Below, piece after piece: positions 10,046-21,080 of a stretch of 64,000 nt of DNA (the first letter of the stretch is position 1; every line of letters begins with the position of its first letter). The stretch is taken from contig OX031071.1 in the NCBI GenBank assembly GCA_943736015.1, forward strand, positions 374,501 to 438,500. The letters are read 5' to 3'. Origin of the DNA: Tridacna crocea. Its lineage: Eukaryota; Mollusca; Bivalvia; Cardiida; Cardiidae. The notes under the pieces were generated by a model. That model saw nothing but the letters and a program-made list of their open reading frames with translations, was not told where the DNA came from and ran no database searches. The position numbers and the translations under genes were made by a program.

Positions 10046-10454
10046 TTTCTGTATTTTTTTTTTCTCAAGAAGTTCTACACCTTATTGTTCGGTTCCTAAC
10101 ACTAGAGTTGTCAAGAATAATAGTTAACCCACGCCAAAGCCCGACATCGTTCATTTTACCCTACTTGTTATCGACCTGTTAGTTTCCTTCAAATACAGAG
10201 TCCATCGTTGATTCTATTGGAGTACATTGTATTACCTTTTACTAGCTTAGATCATAGTACGATTTAACATAAAACGAATTGCTGTACCTGGACGAATTGG
10301 TCTTACACAGCGTGATTCAGGACGAGTTGGCTTACAACGAAACTGCCAAGGTTAATTTGGTCCAGTGGATCTTGTCGGATTGATTTTGTCAGATGAAGCT
10401 TTGGGCGATCTCGCTTGGGAGGTTTTGGCGTACAACGAGGTGGCTTACAAGGAT

Positions 10455-11970
10455 TTAACCTGTGGCCTAGAAAGATACAGCTAAAACAATTTGGGCAAGA
10501 ACGATATGTCTAAAGCAATTTGGCCTTGAACGATATGTCTAAAACGATTTGACCTTGAACGATACAGGTAAAACAATTTGGCCCGGAACGATTTGTCTAA
10601 AGCAGTTTGGCCTTGAACGATACAGCTAAAACAATTTGGATAGAACGATACAGCTAATACAGTTTGGCCTAGAACGATATGTCTAAAACAATTTGGCCTA
10701 GAAGCGATATTTCTAAACAATTTGGCCTTAAAAAGTATAGCTAAAACAATTTGGGCAAGAACGATATGTCTAAAACAATTTGGCCTAGAAGCTATATTTC
10801 TAAACAATTTGGCCTAGAATGAGATTTCTAAACAATTTGGCCTTGAAAGATACAGCTAAAACAATTTGGGCAAGAACGATATGTCTAAAACAATTTGGAT
10901 AAAAGGATACAGCTAAAACAATTTGGCCTAGAACGATATGTCTAAAACAATTTGGTCTGGAACGATACAGTTAAAACAATTTGGGCAAGAACGATATATC
11001 CAAAACAACTTGACCTAGAACGATATGTCTAAAACAATCTTCCTAGACCGATATGTCTTAAAACGCTTTGGCCTGAAAAATATGGCTTAAAACAATTTAA
11101 ATTTAGAACAATATGGCTCAAAACCATTTGGCCTTGAACGATATGATTATAAACAATTGTGCCTTGAACGATATGATTATAAACAATTTGGCCTTGAACG
11201 ATATGGCTTTAAACAGTTTGGCCTAGAACGATATGGCTTTAAACAATTTGGCCTAGAACGATATGATTATAAACAATTTGGCCTAGAACGATATGGCTTT
11301 AAACAGTTTGGCCTAGAACGATATGATTATAAACAATTTGGCCTTGAACGATATGGCTTTAAACAGTTTGGCCTTGAACGATATGGTTTAACACTATTTT
11401 ACCTAGAACGATATGGTTTGAAACAATTTTTGCCTAAAACATTATCGCTTAAAACAGTTTGGCTTAAAACAGTATATCTTAAAACAATATGATCTAGAAC
11501 GATATGGCTCAAAACATTTTTGCCTAGAACGATATGGCTTAAAACAATTTGGCTAAGAACGGCATGTCTTAAAACTATTTGGACTTAAACGAAATAAATG
11601 AAAACAGTTTGGCCTAGAACGAAATGGCTTAAAACAATGACCAAGAGAAAAAATGCCTTAAAACAATTTGACCCAGACCGAAATGTCTTAAAACAATTTT
11701 GCCTCGAACGATATGGCTTTAAATAATTTGGCCTAGAACGATATGGCATAAAACAATTTGACCTAGAACGATATGACTGATGGCAGTCTGACCTAGAACG
11801 ATATGGCATAAAACAATTTGGCCTAGAACAATGTCTGAAAACAACTTGACCTAGAACGACATTGCTTAACACAATTTAGTCTAGAATGATATTTTTTAAA
11901 AGCAATTTGGCCTTGAAAGATATGTCTTGAAGCACTTTGGCCTTGAACGATATGGCTCAAAACAACTTGC
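10455..11970. repeat. Satellite array with 29-30 bp unit, about 50 copies
   Basis: The unit is close to GGCCTAGAACGATATGGCTT followed by TAAACAATTT (30 bp). Units from about 11160 to 11400 are almost identical and exactly 30 bp; earlier ones are often 29 bp (ATGTCTAAAACAATTTGGCC). Because 30 is a multiple of three, frames stay open on both strands over the regular part (LERYGFKQFG per unit on plus). Degraded relatives of the unit (GGACGAATTGG, GGACGAGTTGG) begin already near 10290. I see no start context, splice signal or domain, so I do not call a protein. Confidence 0.9.
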
Positions 11971-12099
11971 GTATTCCGTAAATTTTGAATAAGACAGCTA
12001 GTTAAATTTAAAGATTTACATGCATCTGCACCGGTTTTCATGCAGTTTTTTTAACCGTTGTTACTTTATTATATAATACTATGATCAATCTTTTATCTT

Positions 12100-12640
12100 C
12101 ATGCGAAATATTGCCCCTGGTGATTGCAAGGTTACAGAGATTACGACCGATAGACAACGTATTTCATTCTATTGCGATTAGCCATCGACCTAATTGCCAG
12201 TTTCCGGTTTAAATAGAAAACAAATCCTCCGGTTCAACTCTTTACCAAAGAACAAAATTCTGGACTAATCCAAATTGGAAGTATTTGCAGACGACAAATT
12301 AAATGTGACTAAATAATGAAATTTGATTTTGGAAGGGTAGAAAACATTGTTGGAAAAGGAGAAAATGCTGGTTACCAGCATTTTCTCCTTTTCCAACAAT
12401 GTTTTCAAAAGCTTACTTACTTGGGGTCGTGAAAAGTCGGGATTGTGGGGAAAAGAGTTAAATAGAAAACAAATCCTTACAGTTTTTTTTACCCCATACA
12501 CCTTCTATTGATCTTCTTATCTACATTTACACAGCTGACTAGATTTAAACACTATAGAGTTTTAACAGCGTTTGTTTACTCTCTGGCTGTGAAGGTGTAT
12601 CTTTTAAGTCGGTGGTTAAAACAGCCCTTTCTATTGATAA
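12100..12640 (+). repeat. Dispersed repeat with family A insertion
   Basis: Blocks GAAATATTGCCCCTGGTGAT, TTTCATTCTATTGC, AGTTTCCGGTTTAAA, CTTACAG and TTTACACAGCTGACTAG recur in the same order, reversed, at 26710 down to 26470. The copy here is longer because of the MITE at 12234-12461. Confidence 0.7.
12234..12461. mobile_element. Family A MITE, full length
   Basis: The left end CTCTTTACCAAAGAAC is preceded by TTCAA instead of TTAA, and the right end is GGGGAAAAGAG then TTAA. The hairpin is perfect with TTGTTGG facing CCAACAA, a two-arm variant. The block TTAAATAGAAAACAAATCC (without its first base on the left) occurs on both flanks. Confidence 0.85.
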
Positions 12641-13010
12641 TCCTTGAGAAAAAATAAGTGTAATATTTTTTATAAAACGAATCCCAACAAAAAATGAATT
12701 AATGAATGAATTAATTGATTGATTAATTAATTGATTAATCAATCAGTTAATCAAAGAATAGCAGGGGTTGTATTGAAAAAAAGTGGATGTCTGGAATGTT
12801 TATACAGTTATAAACCAAAAATAAAGATAAAGCTAAATACTCCCAAGACAGTTTTAGCATTTATTTCTACTTCAAGCTTAATAAAATATTTAAAAGCAGA
12901 CTTTCAAAGGCTTTAGACGAAATTTAATCCGCGCGTGTGGAAAACGATTTACCTGACATGTAAAACTCTTTCCTAATTATCTGTTGGTTTTTTTTCATAT
13001 GACTTTGTAA
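12641..13010. other. Unassigned, with a TTGATTAAT-rich palindromic patch
   Basis: 12695-12755 is made of alternating TTGATTAATTAA-type words that can fold on themselves. Otherwise nothing recognisable. Confidence 0.3.
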
Positions 13011-13019
13011 TAGGACGGA

Positions 13020-13100
13020 TTTCGGAAATATTGTGAAAAAAAGGAGAAATTGTTGTTTTCTAGCAATTCCTCTTTTTGCGGCACAGCCTTTTTACAACTT
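13020..13100. mobile_element. Family A hairpin remnant
   Basis: AAATATTGTGAAAAAAAGGAG with GAAATTGTTG and TAGCAATTCCTC. Termini are absent. Confidence 0.5.
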
Positions 13101-13168
13101 TTTCATTTACAGTTTATTAGCTCACCTGAGCACATAGTGCTCAGGGTGAGCTATTGTGATCGATCGTT

Positions 13169-13230
13169 GTCCGGCGTCCGTCCGTCCGTCCGTCCGTCCG
13201 TCTGTCCGTCCGTCCGTCCGTCCGTCCGTG
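13169..13230. repeat. (CCGT)n microsatellite
   Basis: About 14 CCGT units, one changed to CTGT, directly after the 5' hairpin segment of the pearl-like element. The second 5' copy has a short decayed version at 14700-14732. Confidence 0.95.
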
Positions 13231-13399
13231 AACAATTACTTAAAAATTCTTCTCCTCTGAAACCGCCCAACAGATTTCAGTGAAACTTCACAGAAATGAT
13301 CCTTAGGTGATGCACTTTCAAAATACTTCAAAGATTTGAATTCCATGGAGAACTCTGGTTGCCATGGCAACCGAGAAAAAAAACTTTAAAAATCTTCTT

Positions 13400-14560
13400 G
13401 TCCCAAACCGTAAGGGCTAGAGCTCTCCTATTTTGCATGCAGCATCATCTAGTGACCCTCTACCAAAATACTTCAAATTATGGCCCTAGTGTTGAAAATG
13501 GCCCTATGTTGTGGGTTCTTGGATTTCACATGGAGATAAAGAAGGAAATCTTTAAAAATTTTCTTGTCGCAAACCATAAAGGCTAGAGCTCTCATATATG
13601 GCATGTAGTATCATCTAGTGACCCTCTATTAAAATACTTCAAATAATGGCCCTAGTATGGAAATTGGCCCTATGTTGTGGGTTCTCGGATTTCACATAGA
13701 GATAAAGAAGGAAATCTTCAAAAATCTTCTTGTCCCAAACCTTTAGGGCTAGAGCTTTCATATTTGGCATGCAGCATCATCTAGTGGCCCTCTACCAAAA
13801 TACTTCAAATTATGGCCCTAGTGTTCAAAATGGCCCTATGTTGTGGGTTCTTGGATTTCACATAGAGATAAAGAAGGAAATCTTTAAAAATCTTCTTGTC
13901 CCAAACCATAGGGGCTAGAGCTCTCATATATGGCATGTAGTATCATCTAGTGGCCCTCTACCAAAATACTTCAAATAATGGCCCTAGTGTGGAAATTGGC
14001 TCTATGTTGTGGGTTCTCCGATTCCACATAGAGATAAAGAAGGAAATCTGTAAAAAACTTTATGTCCCAAACCTTAAGGGCCAGAGCTTTCATATTTGAC
14101 ATGCAGCATCATCTAGTGGCCCTCTACCAAAATACTTCAAATTATGGCCCTAGTGTTCAAAATGGCCCTATGTTGTGGGTTCTTGGATTTCACATAGAGA
14201 TAAAGAAGGAAATCTTTAAAAATCTTCTTGTCCCAAACTATAAAGGCTAGAGCTCTCATATATGGCATGTAGTATCATCTAGTGGCCCCCTATTAAAATA
14301 CTTCAAATAATGGCCCTAGTATGGAAATTGGCCCTATGTTGTGGGTTCTCGGATTTCACATAGAGATAAAGAAGGAAATCTTCAAAAATCTTCTTGTCCC
14401 AAACCTTTAGGGCTAGAGCTTTCATATTTGGCATGTAGCATCATCTAGTGGCCCTCTACCAAAATACTTCAAATTATGGCCCTAGTGTTGAAAATAGCCC
14501 TATGTTGTGGGTTCTCAGATTTCACATAGAGATAAAGAAGGAAATCTTTAACTATACTAG
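13400..14560. repeat. First core tandem array, about seven units of 166 bp
   Basis: Each unit holds GGGCTAGAGCTTTCATATTT, GCATCATCTAGTGGCCCTCT, ATACTTCAAATTATGGCCCT and TTTCACATAGAGATAAAGAA. Adjacent units alternate between two subtypes (CTCATATATGGCATGTAGTA and TTCATATTTGGCATGCAGCA), implying a higher-order dimer of about 332 bp. Confidence 0.85.
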
Positions 14561-14889
14561 CTAGGGTTATGAAATTTCATGGGTGGATAGATCTCATCAA
14601 GGGGGAGTGCAGTGCACAGGAATCATAACTCCCGCTTCCTTAATTTTTAGCTCACCTGAGCACAAAGTGCTCAAGGTGAGCTATTGTGATCGATCAATGT
14701 CCGTCATTCGTCCGTCTGTCTGTCAGTCTGTTCACAATTACAAAAAAATCTTCTCCTCCTAAACTAACAATCAGATTTCAGTCAAACTTCACAGAAATGA
14801 TCCCTAGATGATGCACTTTCAAAATACTTCAAAGATTTGAATTCCATGTAGAACTCTGGTTGCTATGGCAACAGAGTGAAAAAACTTTA

Positions 14890-16030
14890 AAAATCTTCTC
14901 GTCAAAAACTGTAAGGGCTAGAGCTTTCATATTTGGCATGTAGCATCATCTAATGGCCCTCTACCAAAATACTTCAAATTGTGGCTCTAGTCTTGAAATT
15001 GGCCCTATGCTGTGGGTTCTCAGATTTCACATAGAGATAAAGAAGGAAATATTAGATAATCTCCTTCTCCCAAACCGTAAGGGTTAGAGCTCTCATAATT
15101 TGCATGTAGCATCATCTAGTGGCCCTCTACTGAAATACTTCAAATTATCACCTTAGTGTGGAAATTGGTCCTATGTTGTGGGGTCTCGGATTTCACAAAG
15201 AAATAAAGAAGGAAATCTCAGAAAATGTTCTTGTCCCAAACCGTAAGGGCTAGAGCTTTCATATTTGGCATGCAGCATCATCTAGTGACCCTCTACCAAA
15301 ATACTTCAAATTAAGGCCCTGGTGTGAAATTAAACCTATGTTGTTGGTCTTGGATTTCACATGAAGACAAGGAAGGAAATCTTTAAAAACCTTCTTGTGC
15401 AAATGGTAAAGGCCAGAGCTTTCATATTTGGCATGTAGCATCAGCTAGTAGCCCTCTACCAATTTTCGTCAAATTATGTCCCTGATGTAAAGAATTTGCC
15501 CTATGTTGTGGGTCTCGGATTTCACATAGCGATAAAGAAGGAAATCTTAGAAAATTTTCTTGTACCAAACCGTAATGGCCAGAGCTTTCATATTTGGCAT
15601 ATAGCATCATCTAGTGGCTTTCTATCAACATACCTCAAATTATGGCCCTATGTTGTAGGTTCCCGGATTTCACATAGCGATAAAGAAGGAAATCTTAGAA
15701 AATCTTCTTCTCCCAAACCATAAGGGCTAGAGCTTTCATATTTGGCATATAGCATCATCTAGTGGCTTTCTATCAACATACCTCGAATTATGGCCCTATG
15801 TTGTAGGTTCCCGGATTTCACATCGCGATAAAGGAGGAAATCTTAGAAAATCTTCTTCTCCCAAACCATAAGGGCTAGAGCTTTCATATTTGGCATGTAG
15901 CATCATCTAGTGGCCCTCTACTAAAATACTTCAAATTATGGTCCTGGTGTGAAAGTTAGCCCTATGTTGTTGGTCTCAGATTTCACATAGAGATAAAGAG
16001 GGAAATGTTTAAAAGTGTTCTTGTGAGCAC
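14890..16030. repeat. Second core tandem array, about seven units
   Basis: Same unit as in the first array but more diverged and with shorter units (about 149 bp) at 15610-15880, where a segment between ATTATGGCCCT and ATGTTGTAGG has been lost. Confidence 0.8.
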
Positions 16031-16593
16031 TCTTGAGACCACATTTCTTGCTAAGCTGAATTGAAAATTGGTTAGAATGTTTTTCTCAATAAAATCTCAC
16101 ATGAGTCTGCATTGAATACTTGTTTGGAATATAACTTTGTCATCTCAAGTCGGAACGAATTCAAAATTGGTATGCATGTTTGTTGTGATATTACTGAGTA
16201 CTCGGTTCAAGAACAATAACTCTACCTAGCGTGGATTTTGAGAAATTCCACTTTGATCTTTATTTTAATAGTATTGTTTGCTTGTCCAGAGTGGAATTTT
16301 GAAGTCTCAAGTCAAATTGTCTGTTGCATTGTCAGCCCTTTGCAACTATTATACCTCCTATACAACTGGTGGTGGGATTGCATATCTTTCGACAATTTGC
16401 CGCTCTTTTTTCATCATCATTAGCCCTTGAACCTCAGTATTTGGTAATTATAGTCTTTGTTGTAGACCTTTGCTGCTTAGTACTCAGGTGAGCGATATAG
16501 GACCATCATGGTCCTCTTGTATTATGTATGTGGCATCGCATCTCTCGTTTTTGAGTACTTCGAATATGGAAGAATCTCACCTTTTATCCACCC

Positions 16594-16822
16594 TTATCCC
16601 ATTACCACACAATCCTTACTTTTGACGCCCCTGAGAAAGAAGCCTTTAGAAAACATTGTGGGAAAAGGAGAAAATGCTGGTAACCAGCATTTTCTCCTTT
16701 TCCCACAATGTTTTCTACCCTTCACAAAACAAATTTCAAATTTTCAGTCATTTTTCTTTTGTTGTCTGCAAATGCTTACAATTTGGACCAGTCTAAAATA
16801 TTGTCGTTTGGTAATGGGTTAA
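16594..16822. mobile_element. Family A MITE, full length, CCCATTACC subtype
   Basis: The left flank is TTAT then CCCATTACCACAC, and the right end is GTTTGGTAATGGG then TTAA. The hairpin is perfect. Confidence 0.85.
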
Positions 16823-16892
16823 CTTGCTACATAACTAAACTTTCAAATTGATTGCACGTAAAAACCCGACTGTTGCCACTTCAGAGTCTTTT

Positions 16893-16927
16893 TTTTTTTT
16901 GGGGGGGGGGAGGGGTGGGGGGGGTGT
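16893..16927. repeat. T then G homopolymer tract
   Basis: Ten T then ten G and a G-rich tail. The Gly-rich reading through it is an artefact. Confidence 0.85.
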
Positions 16928-16935
16928 ATCCTTAG

Positions 16936-17012
16936 CGGACAGTGTAGATCAAGATCAGACTGCACGTTCTATGCAGTCTGATCTTGATCTACACTGTCTG
17001 CAAAAGATCCTT
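16936..17012. repeat. Family C palindrome, near perfect
   Basis: GGACAGTGTAGATCAAGATC with AGACTGCA, a loop around CGTTCTA, then TGCAGTCTGATCTTGATCTA and CACTGTC. The tail GCAAAAGATCCTTGAATCG follows. Confidence 0.9.
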
Positions 17013-17097
17013 GAATCGTGCTTAGTAGCCTAAGTCTTAAGAACTGACTCTTTACTGAGCTCTTTACTAAGAACTGACTCTTTACTTAAACGATCCC

Positions 17098-17215
17098 AGA
17101 GGAAGACAGCTATTAAAACATAGTGGGAAAAGGATAATAAAAGCGCTGGTACCCAGCAGTTTGTCCCTTTTTCCACAACGTTTTTTCCCCAATCTTTGAC
17201 AGATGAGTACAACAA
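17098..17215. mobile_element. Family A MITE remnant
   Basis: AAACATAGTGGGAAAAGG with a decayed hairpin (GCGCTGGTACCCAGC) and CCACAACGTTTT. Confidence 0.55.
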
Positions 17216-17374
17216 TTTGCCACACTCAAACAGTCTTTTATTGATACTTCCTTTATGATCGAATAAAAAGTGTTGCTCTGTTCTACAGTCTTACAGGAAC
17301 TATTCTTAATTATTTATCTGCAAGTTCTGTTTTAGAATGAATAGATCGAAACTATTTTATTCAAAGCACTTTTC

Positions 17375-17605
17375 GGGATCTTGCGTGGTTCAGTTGTAAA
17401 GTGTAACACTCTTGATATGGAACCCCGGATTCGAGCCTCTTTTGAATAAGTGGATTATTTAGGGCAGTGTCCTTCGGCAAGACACTTCAACGCCCTAGCT
17501 TACTACTGGTGAAACCAAGGAAATGCATAAACATGTGAAGTGTTGCCGTTATATGACTGAAATAAGTTGAAAACGGTGTAAAATACCATTTCATCCAAAA
17601 ACTTT
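17375..17605 (+). mobile_element. SINE-2, tRNA-derived
   Basis: The head reads TTGCGTGGTTCAGTTGTAAA (A-box-like) and GGATTCGAGCC (B-box-like). The body has TGTCCTTCGGCAAGACACTT and CTTACTACTGG. It ends in a SINE-1-like tail (ATATGACTGAAATAAGTTGA and CGGTGTAAAATACC). Confidence 0.75.
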
Positions 17606-18325
17606 TCGGCGTGGCTTTATACGTTTGCTTTTGACCTATTTCTTGGTATTAGTATTATCGTAGGAATAAACATAATTATAATGACTTGCTGAATCTTAAT
17701 GAAAAGTGGTCCTCGGAAATGCAGAATTGACCAATCGATAGCAAAAGATTTTTGCATACCCATAAGCTCCTTTTTCACGACACATAGATTATTTATAGAT
17801 ACTAAGAAGCAAGTGACGAGTCATCTAGCTACGTAATAGAAACTAGAAAAATCTTTAGAGAAATAGTTCTATGGTGTACGTTTGCCAGCGTATGGATAGC
17901 GGCTCTTAAAATAAACATGTCTACATTTTATTATATTTTAACCAGTCACAAACTTGTATTTATTCATTTGTTATCAGTGCCAAAAAAAAGTAGATCAAAA
18001 GCCAGCAAATTCAGCTACGCCGGAAATGAAAAAAAGCAGCAAAACAACAACAACCTATAACTGAAAATCCTACACCATTACAGTCTGACCGAATCAACAA
18101 TCTCACACGCGCAATATCTCATCTAGAAGTTTCATAGTATTTTCTAATTTCCTCCACCTACCACCATAGGTTATTAGATCTATTTCTAACATCGATCTAC
18201 CGTTAATAGGTTACACTCGTTCCCGGGAATTCTCGCCCCGATTGTAATTATTTTCACAACAATACTCATTCTCCATCTACTCTACAACTGTACCGGAAAA
18301 CGAACATCCCACTAAAACCCATTTA
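17606..18325. other. Unassigned
   Basis: I see no repeat boundary, tandem structure or exon-like frame. The segment around 17700-17790 (CAGAATTGACCAATCGATAG, AAGCTCCTTTTTCAC) resembles a decayed family D element. Confidence 0.3.
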
Positions 18326-18329
18326 CACA

Positions 18330-18615
18330 GTTATAAAACTTGCGGCCTAACCCCGCTAGCTTATTCGGTATTATACAGGGCTTGAGAGTATGTGGTCGTT
18401 GGTTCGATACCCGGCTTTGCCACTTTCTTTGCGAGGACTGATGATAGTCATTGCGACAGGATTCATTCCGCTTTCAACGCTCATGATCGTTATGTGAGAA
18501 AGCAGCCAGCGGCTTGGAAAGGAAATCTGCAGAGTACTGGTAACAGAAACTCAAGTGCACTGGCCGCCGCAATTTAACTGAAGTAATAACGAAACGGCGT
18601 AAAACACCTTAAAAT
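18330..18615 (+). mobile_element. SINE-1, near complete
   Basis: The tRNA-like head has TAGCTTATTCGGTATTATAC and TTGGTTCGATACCCGG (B box). The body has GCGAGGACTGATGATAGTCA, AGAAAGCAGCCAGCGGCTTG and GAGTACTGGTAACAGAAACT. The tail is GGCCGCCGCAATTTAACTG. This is the best plus-strand reference copy of the family. Confidence 0.8.
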
Positions 18616-18894
18616 CATATAATCTTTTAAAGACTTGTCGAAAATGTTTTTTTTTACGGAACGTCCTTTTAAAGCATTTTCGTACTCAATCGGCATTTCT
18701 CATTTTCCCACCATGCTTTCTATTCTTTCGAAGACATCATACTTATTTGAATATGACCCCATATTATCGAAGCATGTTTTCAATAACAGGACCTTCGCAA
18801 AAACATCTGAAAAATTCTGGCGAAAAATCTAACAGTTCCACAAGAAGCTACGTACCCTATTGACCCTTTGCCTGTTAAGCGCCACTCACGGACC

Positions 18895-18968
18895 TTTTGC
18901 AGACAGTGTAGATCAAGATCAGACTTCACGTTCTGTGCAGTATGATCTTGAACCTACGCTGTCCTAAA
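18895..18968. repeat. Family C palindrome
   Basis: AGACAGTGTAGATCAAGATC with its opposing arm GATCTTGAACCTACGCTGTC. Confidence 0.8.
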
Positions 18969-19027
18969 AAATCATATTTTTCCTCCCAAAAGTAACTTTT
19001 GTAATGTTTATGAAAGGTTTCCTGTTA

Positions 19028-19492
19028 TATAACGGCTGTCAGAGCACCTGTCTATATATAGCGGCTGTCAGAGCACCTGTCTATATGTTAGCGGCTGTCA
19101 GAGCACCTGTCTATATTTAAAGGCCGTCAGAGCACCTGTCTATATTTAACGGCCGTCAGAGCACCTGTCTATATATAGCGGCTGTCAGAGCACCTGTCTA
19201 TATATAACGGCCGTCAGAGCACCTGTCTATATTTAAAGGCCGTCAGAGCACCTGTCTATATTTAACGGCCGTCAGAGCACCTGTCTATATTTAACGGCCG
19301 TCAGAGCACCTGTCTATATATAACGGCTGTCAGAGCACCTGTCTATATATAACGGCTGTCAGAGCACCTGTCTTTATATCACGGCTGTCAGAGCACCTGT
19401 CTATATATAACGGCTGTCAGAGCACCTGTCAATATATAACGGCTGTCAGAGCACCTGTCTATATATAACGGCTGTCAGAGCACCTGTCTATA
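19028..19492. repeat. 29 bp minisatellite, 16 copies
   Basis: The unit is GGCTGTCAGAGCACCTGTCT plus ATATATAAC. Two variant classes (GGCTGTC and GGCCGTC; ATATATA and ATATTTA) are interleaved. Flanks at 19020 and 19495 are unique. Confidence 0.95.
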
Positions 19493-19559
19493 CTTTCCTG
19501 GAGTTCCTCTCACCAGTACTCGGCACAATATTCTTACGAACCAAAATAAAAGAACAAAT

Positions 19560-19650
19560 GATTGGTAGAAATAACAGGGATTGCGCAGGACTCGAACCCT
19601 ACAACACCTGGACGGAAGGTCAGTACCATAACCACTGAGCTAAAGAGATA
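19560..19650 (-). repeat. tRNA-like sequence, SINE head remnant
   Basis: On the minus strand it has TTTAGCTCAGTGGTTATGG (A box) and GGGTTCGAGTCCTGCGC (B box) at tRNA-like spacing. The acceptor stem does not close, so I treat it as a SINE head or tRNA relic, not a gene. Confidence 0.55.
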
Positions 19651-19676
19651 TCTCTCTGTCTTGTTAGGTCTTATAT

Positions 19677-19905
19677 TTAACCCATTACCACACAATCCCT
19701 ACTTTTGACGCCCCTGAGAAAGAAGCCTTCTGAAAACACTGTAGGAAAAGGAGAAAATGCCGATAACCAGCATTTTCTCCTTTTCCCACAGTGTTTTCTA
19801 CCCTTTCCAGAACAAAATTCAATTTTTCAGTCACCTTTATTTTGTCGTCTGCAAATGCTTTCAATTTGGACCAGTCTAAAGTATTGTCGTTTGGAAAAGA
19901 GTTAA
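19677..19905. mobile_element. Family A MITE, full length, mixed termini
   Basis: TTAA on both sides. The left end is CCCATTACCACAC and the right end is GTTTGGAAAAGAG, so the two ends belong to different subtypes. Confidence 0.85.
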
Positions 19906-19924
19906 ATCCGGACAAAGTCGTTTA

Positions 19925-20140
19925 TGAAGGAGTGGTCTCACCTAACAACATCCTTTCCAACCCACTGACTGCTTTCCCACACAGCCATCATCGAGCAATG
20001 GTTAGTGGTAGGAGAGAAATAAATCTTGTCGTAGTGACTATTGTCAGTCCTCGGAAAGAAATAAGCCGAGCCGGGGATTGAACCAGTGCTTCCCTGTTCT
20101 CAAGTTCCATATGCTACCGACTGAGCTTCTCTAGGGTAAA
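19925..20140 (-). mobile_element. SINE-1, minus strand, with tRNA-like head
   Basis: The body (CACTGACTGCTTTCCCACAC, GACTATTGTCAGTCCTCGG) runs into the reversed head GGGATTGAACCAGTGC and GCTACCGACTGAGCTTCTC. Confidence 0.75.
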
Positions 20141-20292
20141 GTATGTGGGAAAGCAGCCAGTGGTTTGGAAAGAATATTGTGCGGAGTACTGGTAACAGAA
20201 ACTCCAGGAAAGCATGGATAGGTGCACTGGCCGGCGAGATATAACTGAAATAGTGTTGAAAACGGCGTTAAATACCATACAATCAATAAATC
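20141..20292 (+). mobile_element. SINE-1 3' half, plus strand
   Basis: ATGTGGGAAAGCAGCCAGTG, GGAGTACTGGTAACAGAAAC, GATAGGTGCACTGGCCG and the tail AATACCATACAATCAATAAA. It lies head to head with the preceding minus-strand copy. Confidence 0.75.
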
Positions 20293-21080
20293 AATTTTCA
20301 AGGGGAAATGAATTCTCATTGCACCTGTTTACAATTGATGCGTGATCTAGTTAGCTTGTTTTTTTGTTTCACATGAAACGTTGAATCGCACGTTTCCTTA
20401 ATACCATTACGAAACATCGACGTGTTATAAACACGATCTTTACATCTGGTCGGCAGGTGAAGTTTGATTAAAGATACATGTAGATCTTATTCGTTTTCAG
20501 CCAGTTTTTCACCCATTTCATCCTTACTTATTGATCGGTAAATCTCGCGATGTCGGATATTGTAGAACTATAACTGTAGGTTGGCCTACATCCGCTAGTA
20601 ACAAAAGTAGAGCGACGTGGATCGACTTCACATGGTTCACACAGTAAATTCAATCTTAAGACATGTTCAGTCTGATCTTGATCTATACTTTTCGCTTTTT
20701 TATTTGATGTTTTAGTCATGTAATAGTCATATATTCCATCTCAATGCGCGATTTTCTTTTTTCATGAACGTTTTCAAAATAATGTAAGCTGAAAAGAAAA
20801 GAGATGGTTTGACATCACTTGTATTACATGATCCAACCCTCGTAAATATACTTCCATTTATTATATTAGTTAATACTTCCTATCATCTGTGAGTTACTGG
20901 GGAATTACATTAATTTGTTTTCTATAAAACGTTACTTAGTAACCGTTTATTATAGGTACGAAATGACCTTGGTACGGAATGACCAGTTCCCCCCCACCTT
21001 TCCCCACGATACTTATGGAAATGCACTAACTGGGGAAATTGAACAAACTGAATGAAAATCTTAACTGGAATACTGATACT
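20293..21080. other. Mostly unassigned, with half of a family C palindrome
   Basis: GTTCAGTCTGATCTTGATCT with ATACTTTTCGC at 20666-20697 is the right arm of family C with a changed end. The rest shows no recognisable features. Confidence 0.4.

Larger units (their letters stand above)
13118..16521 (+). mobile_element. Pearl-like (Helentron-related) composite element, probably two nested or fused copies
   Basis: The 5' part is a hairpin: TAGCTCACCTGAGCACATAG with TGCTCAGGGTGAGCTATTG. A second 5' part of the same type lies at 14647, and a single 3' part ends in CTCAGGTGAGCGATATAG, then the palindrome GGACCATCATGGTCC, then TCTTGT at about 16521. Between them are tandem units of about 166 bp. The plan (conserved 5' segment, microsatellite, core tandem repeats, conserved 3' segment with a terminal hairpin) is that of bivalve pearl elements and Helentron-associated non-autonomous elements. 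No Rep/helicase reading frame is present. Confidence 0.65.

Noticed and set aside
11157-11492. A 111-codon open frame of LERYGFKQFG repeats, and minus-strand frames nearby
   Set aside because: Produced by the 30 bp satellite; open on both strands, with no gene context.
19560-19650. A possible tRNA gene on the minus strand
   Set aside because: A and B boxes are present but the acceptor stem does not pair. Related sequences are SINE heads.
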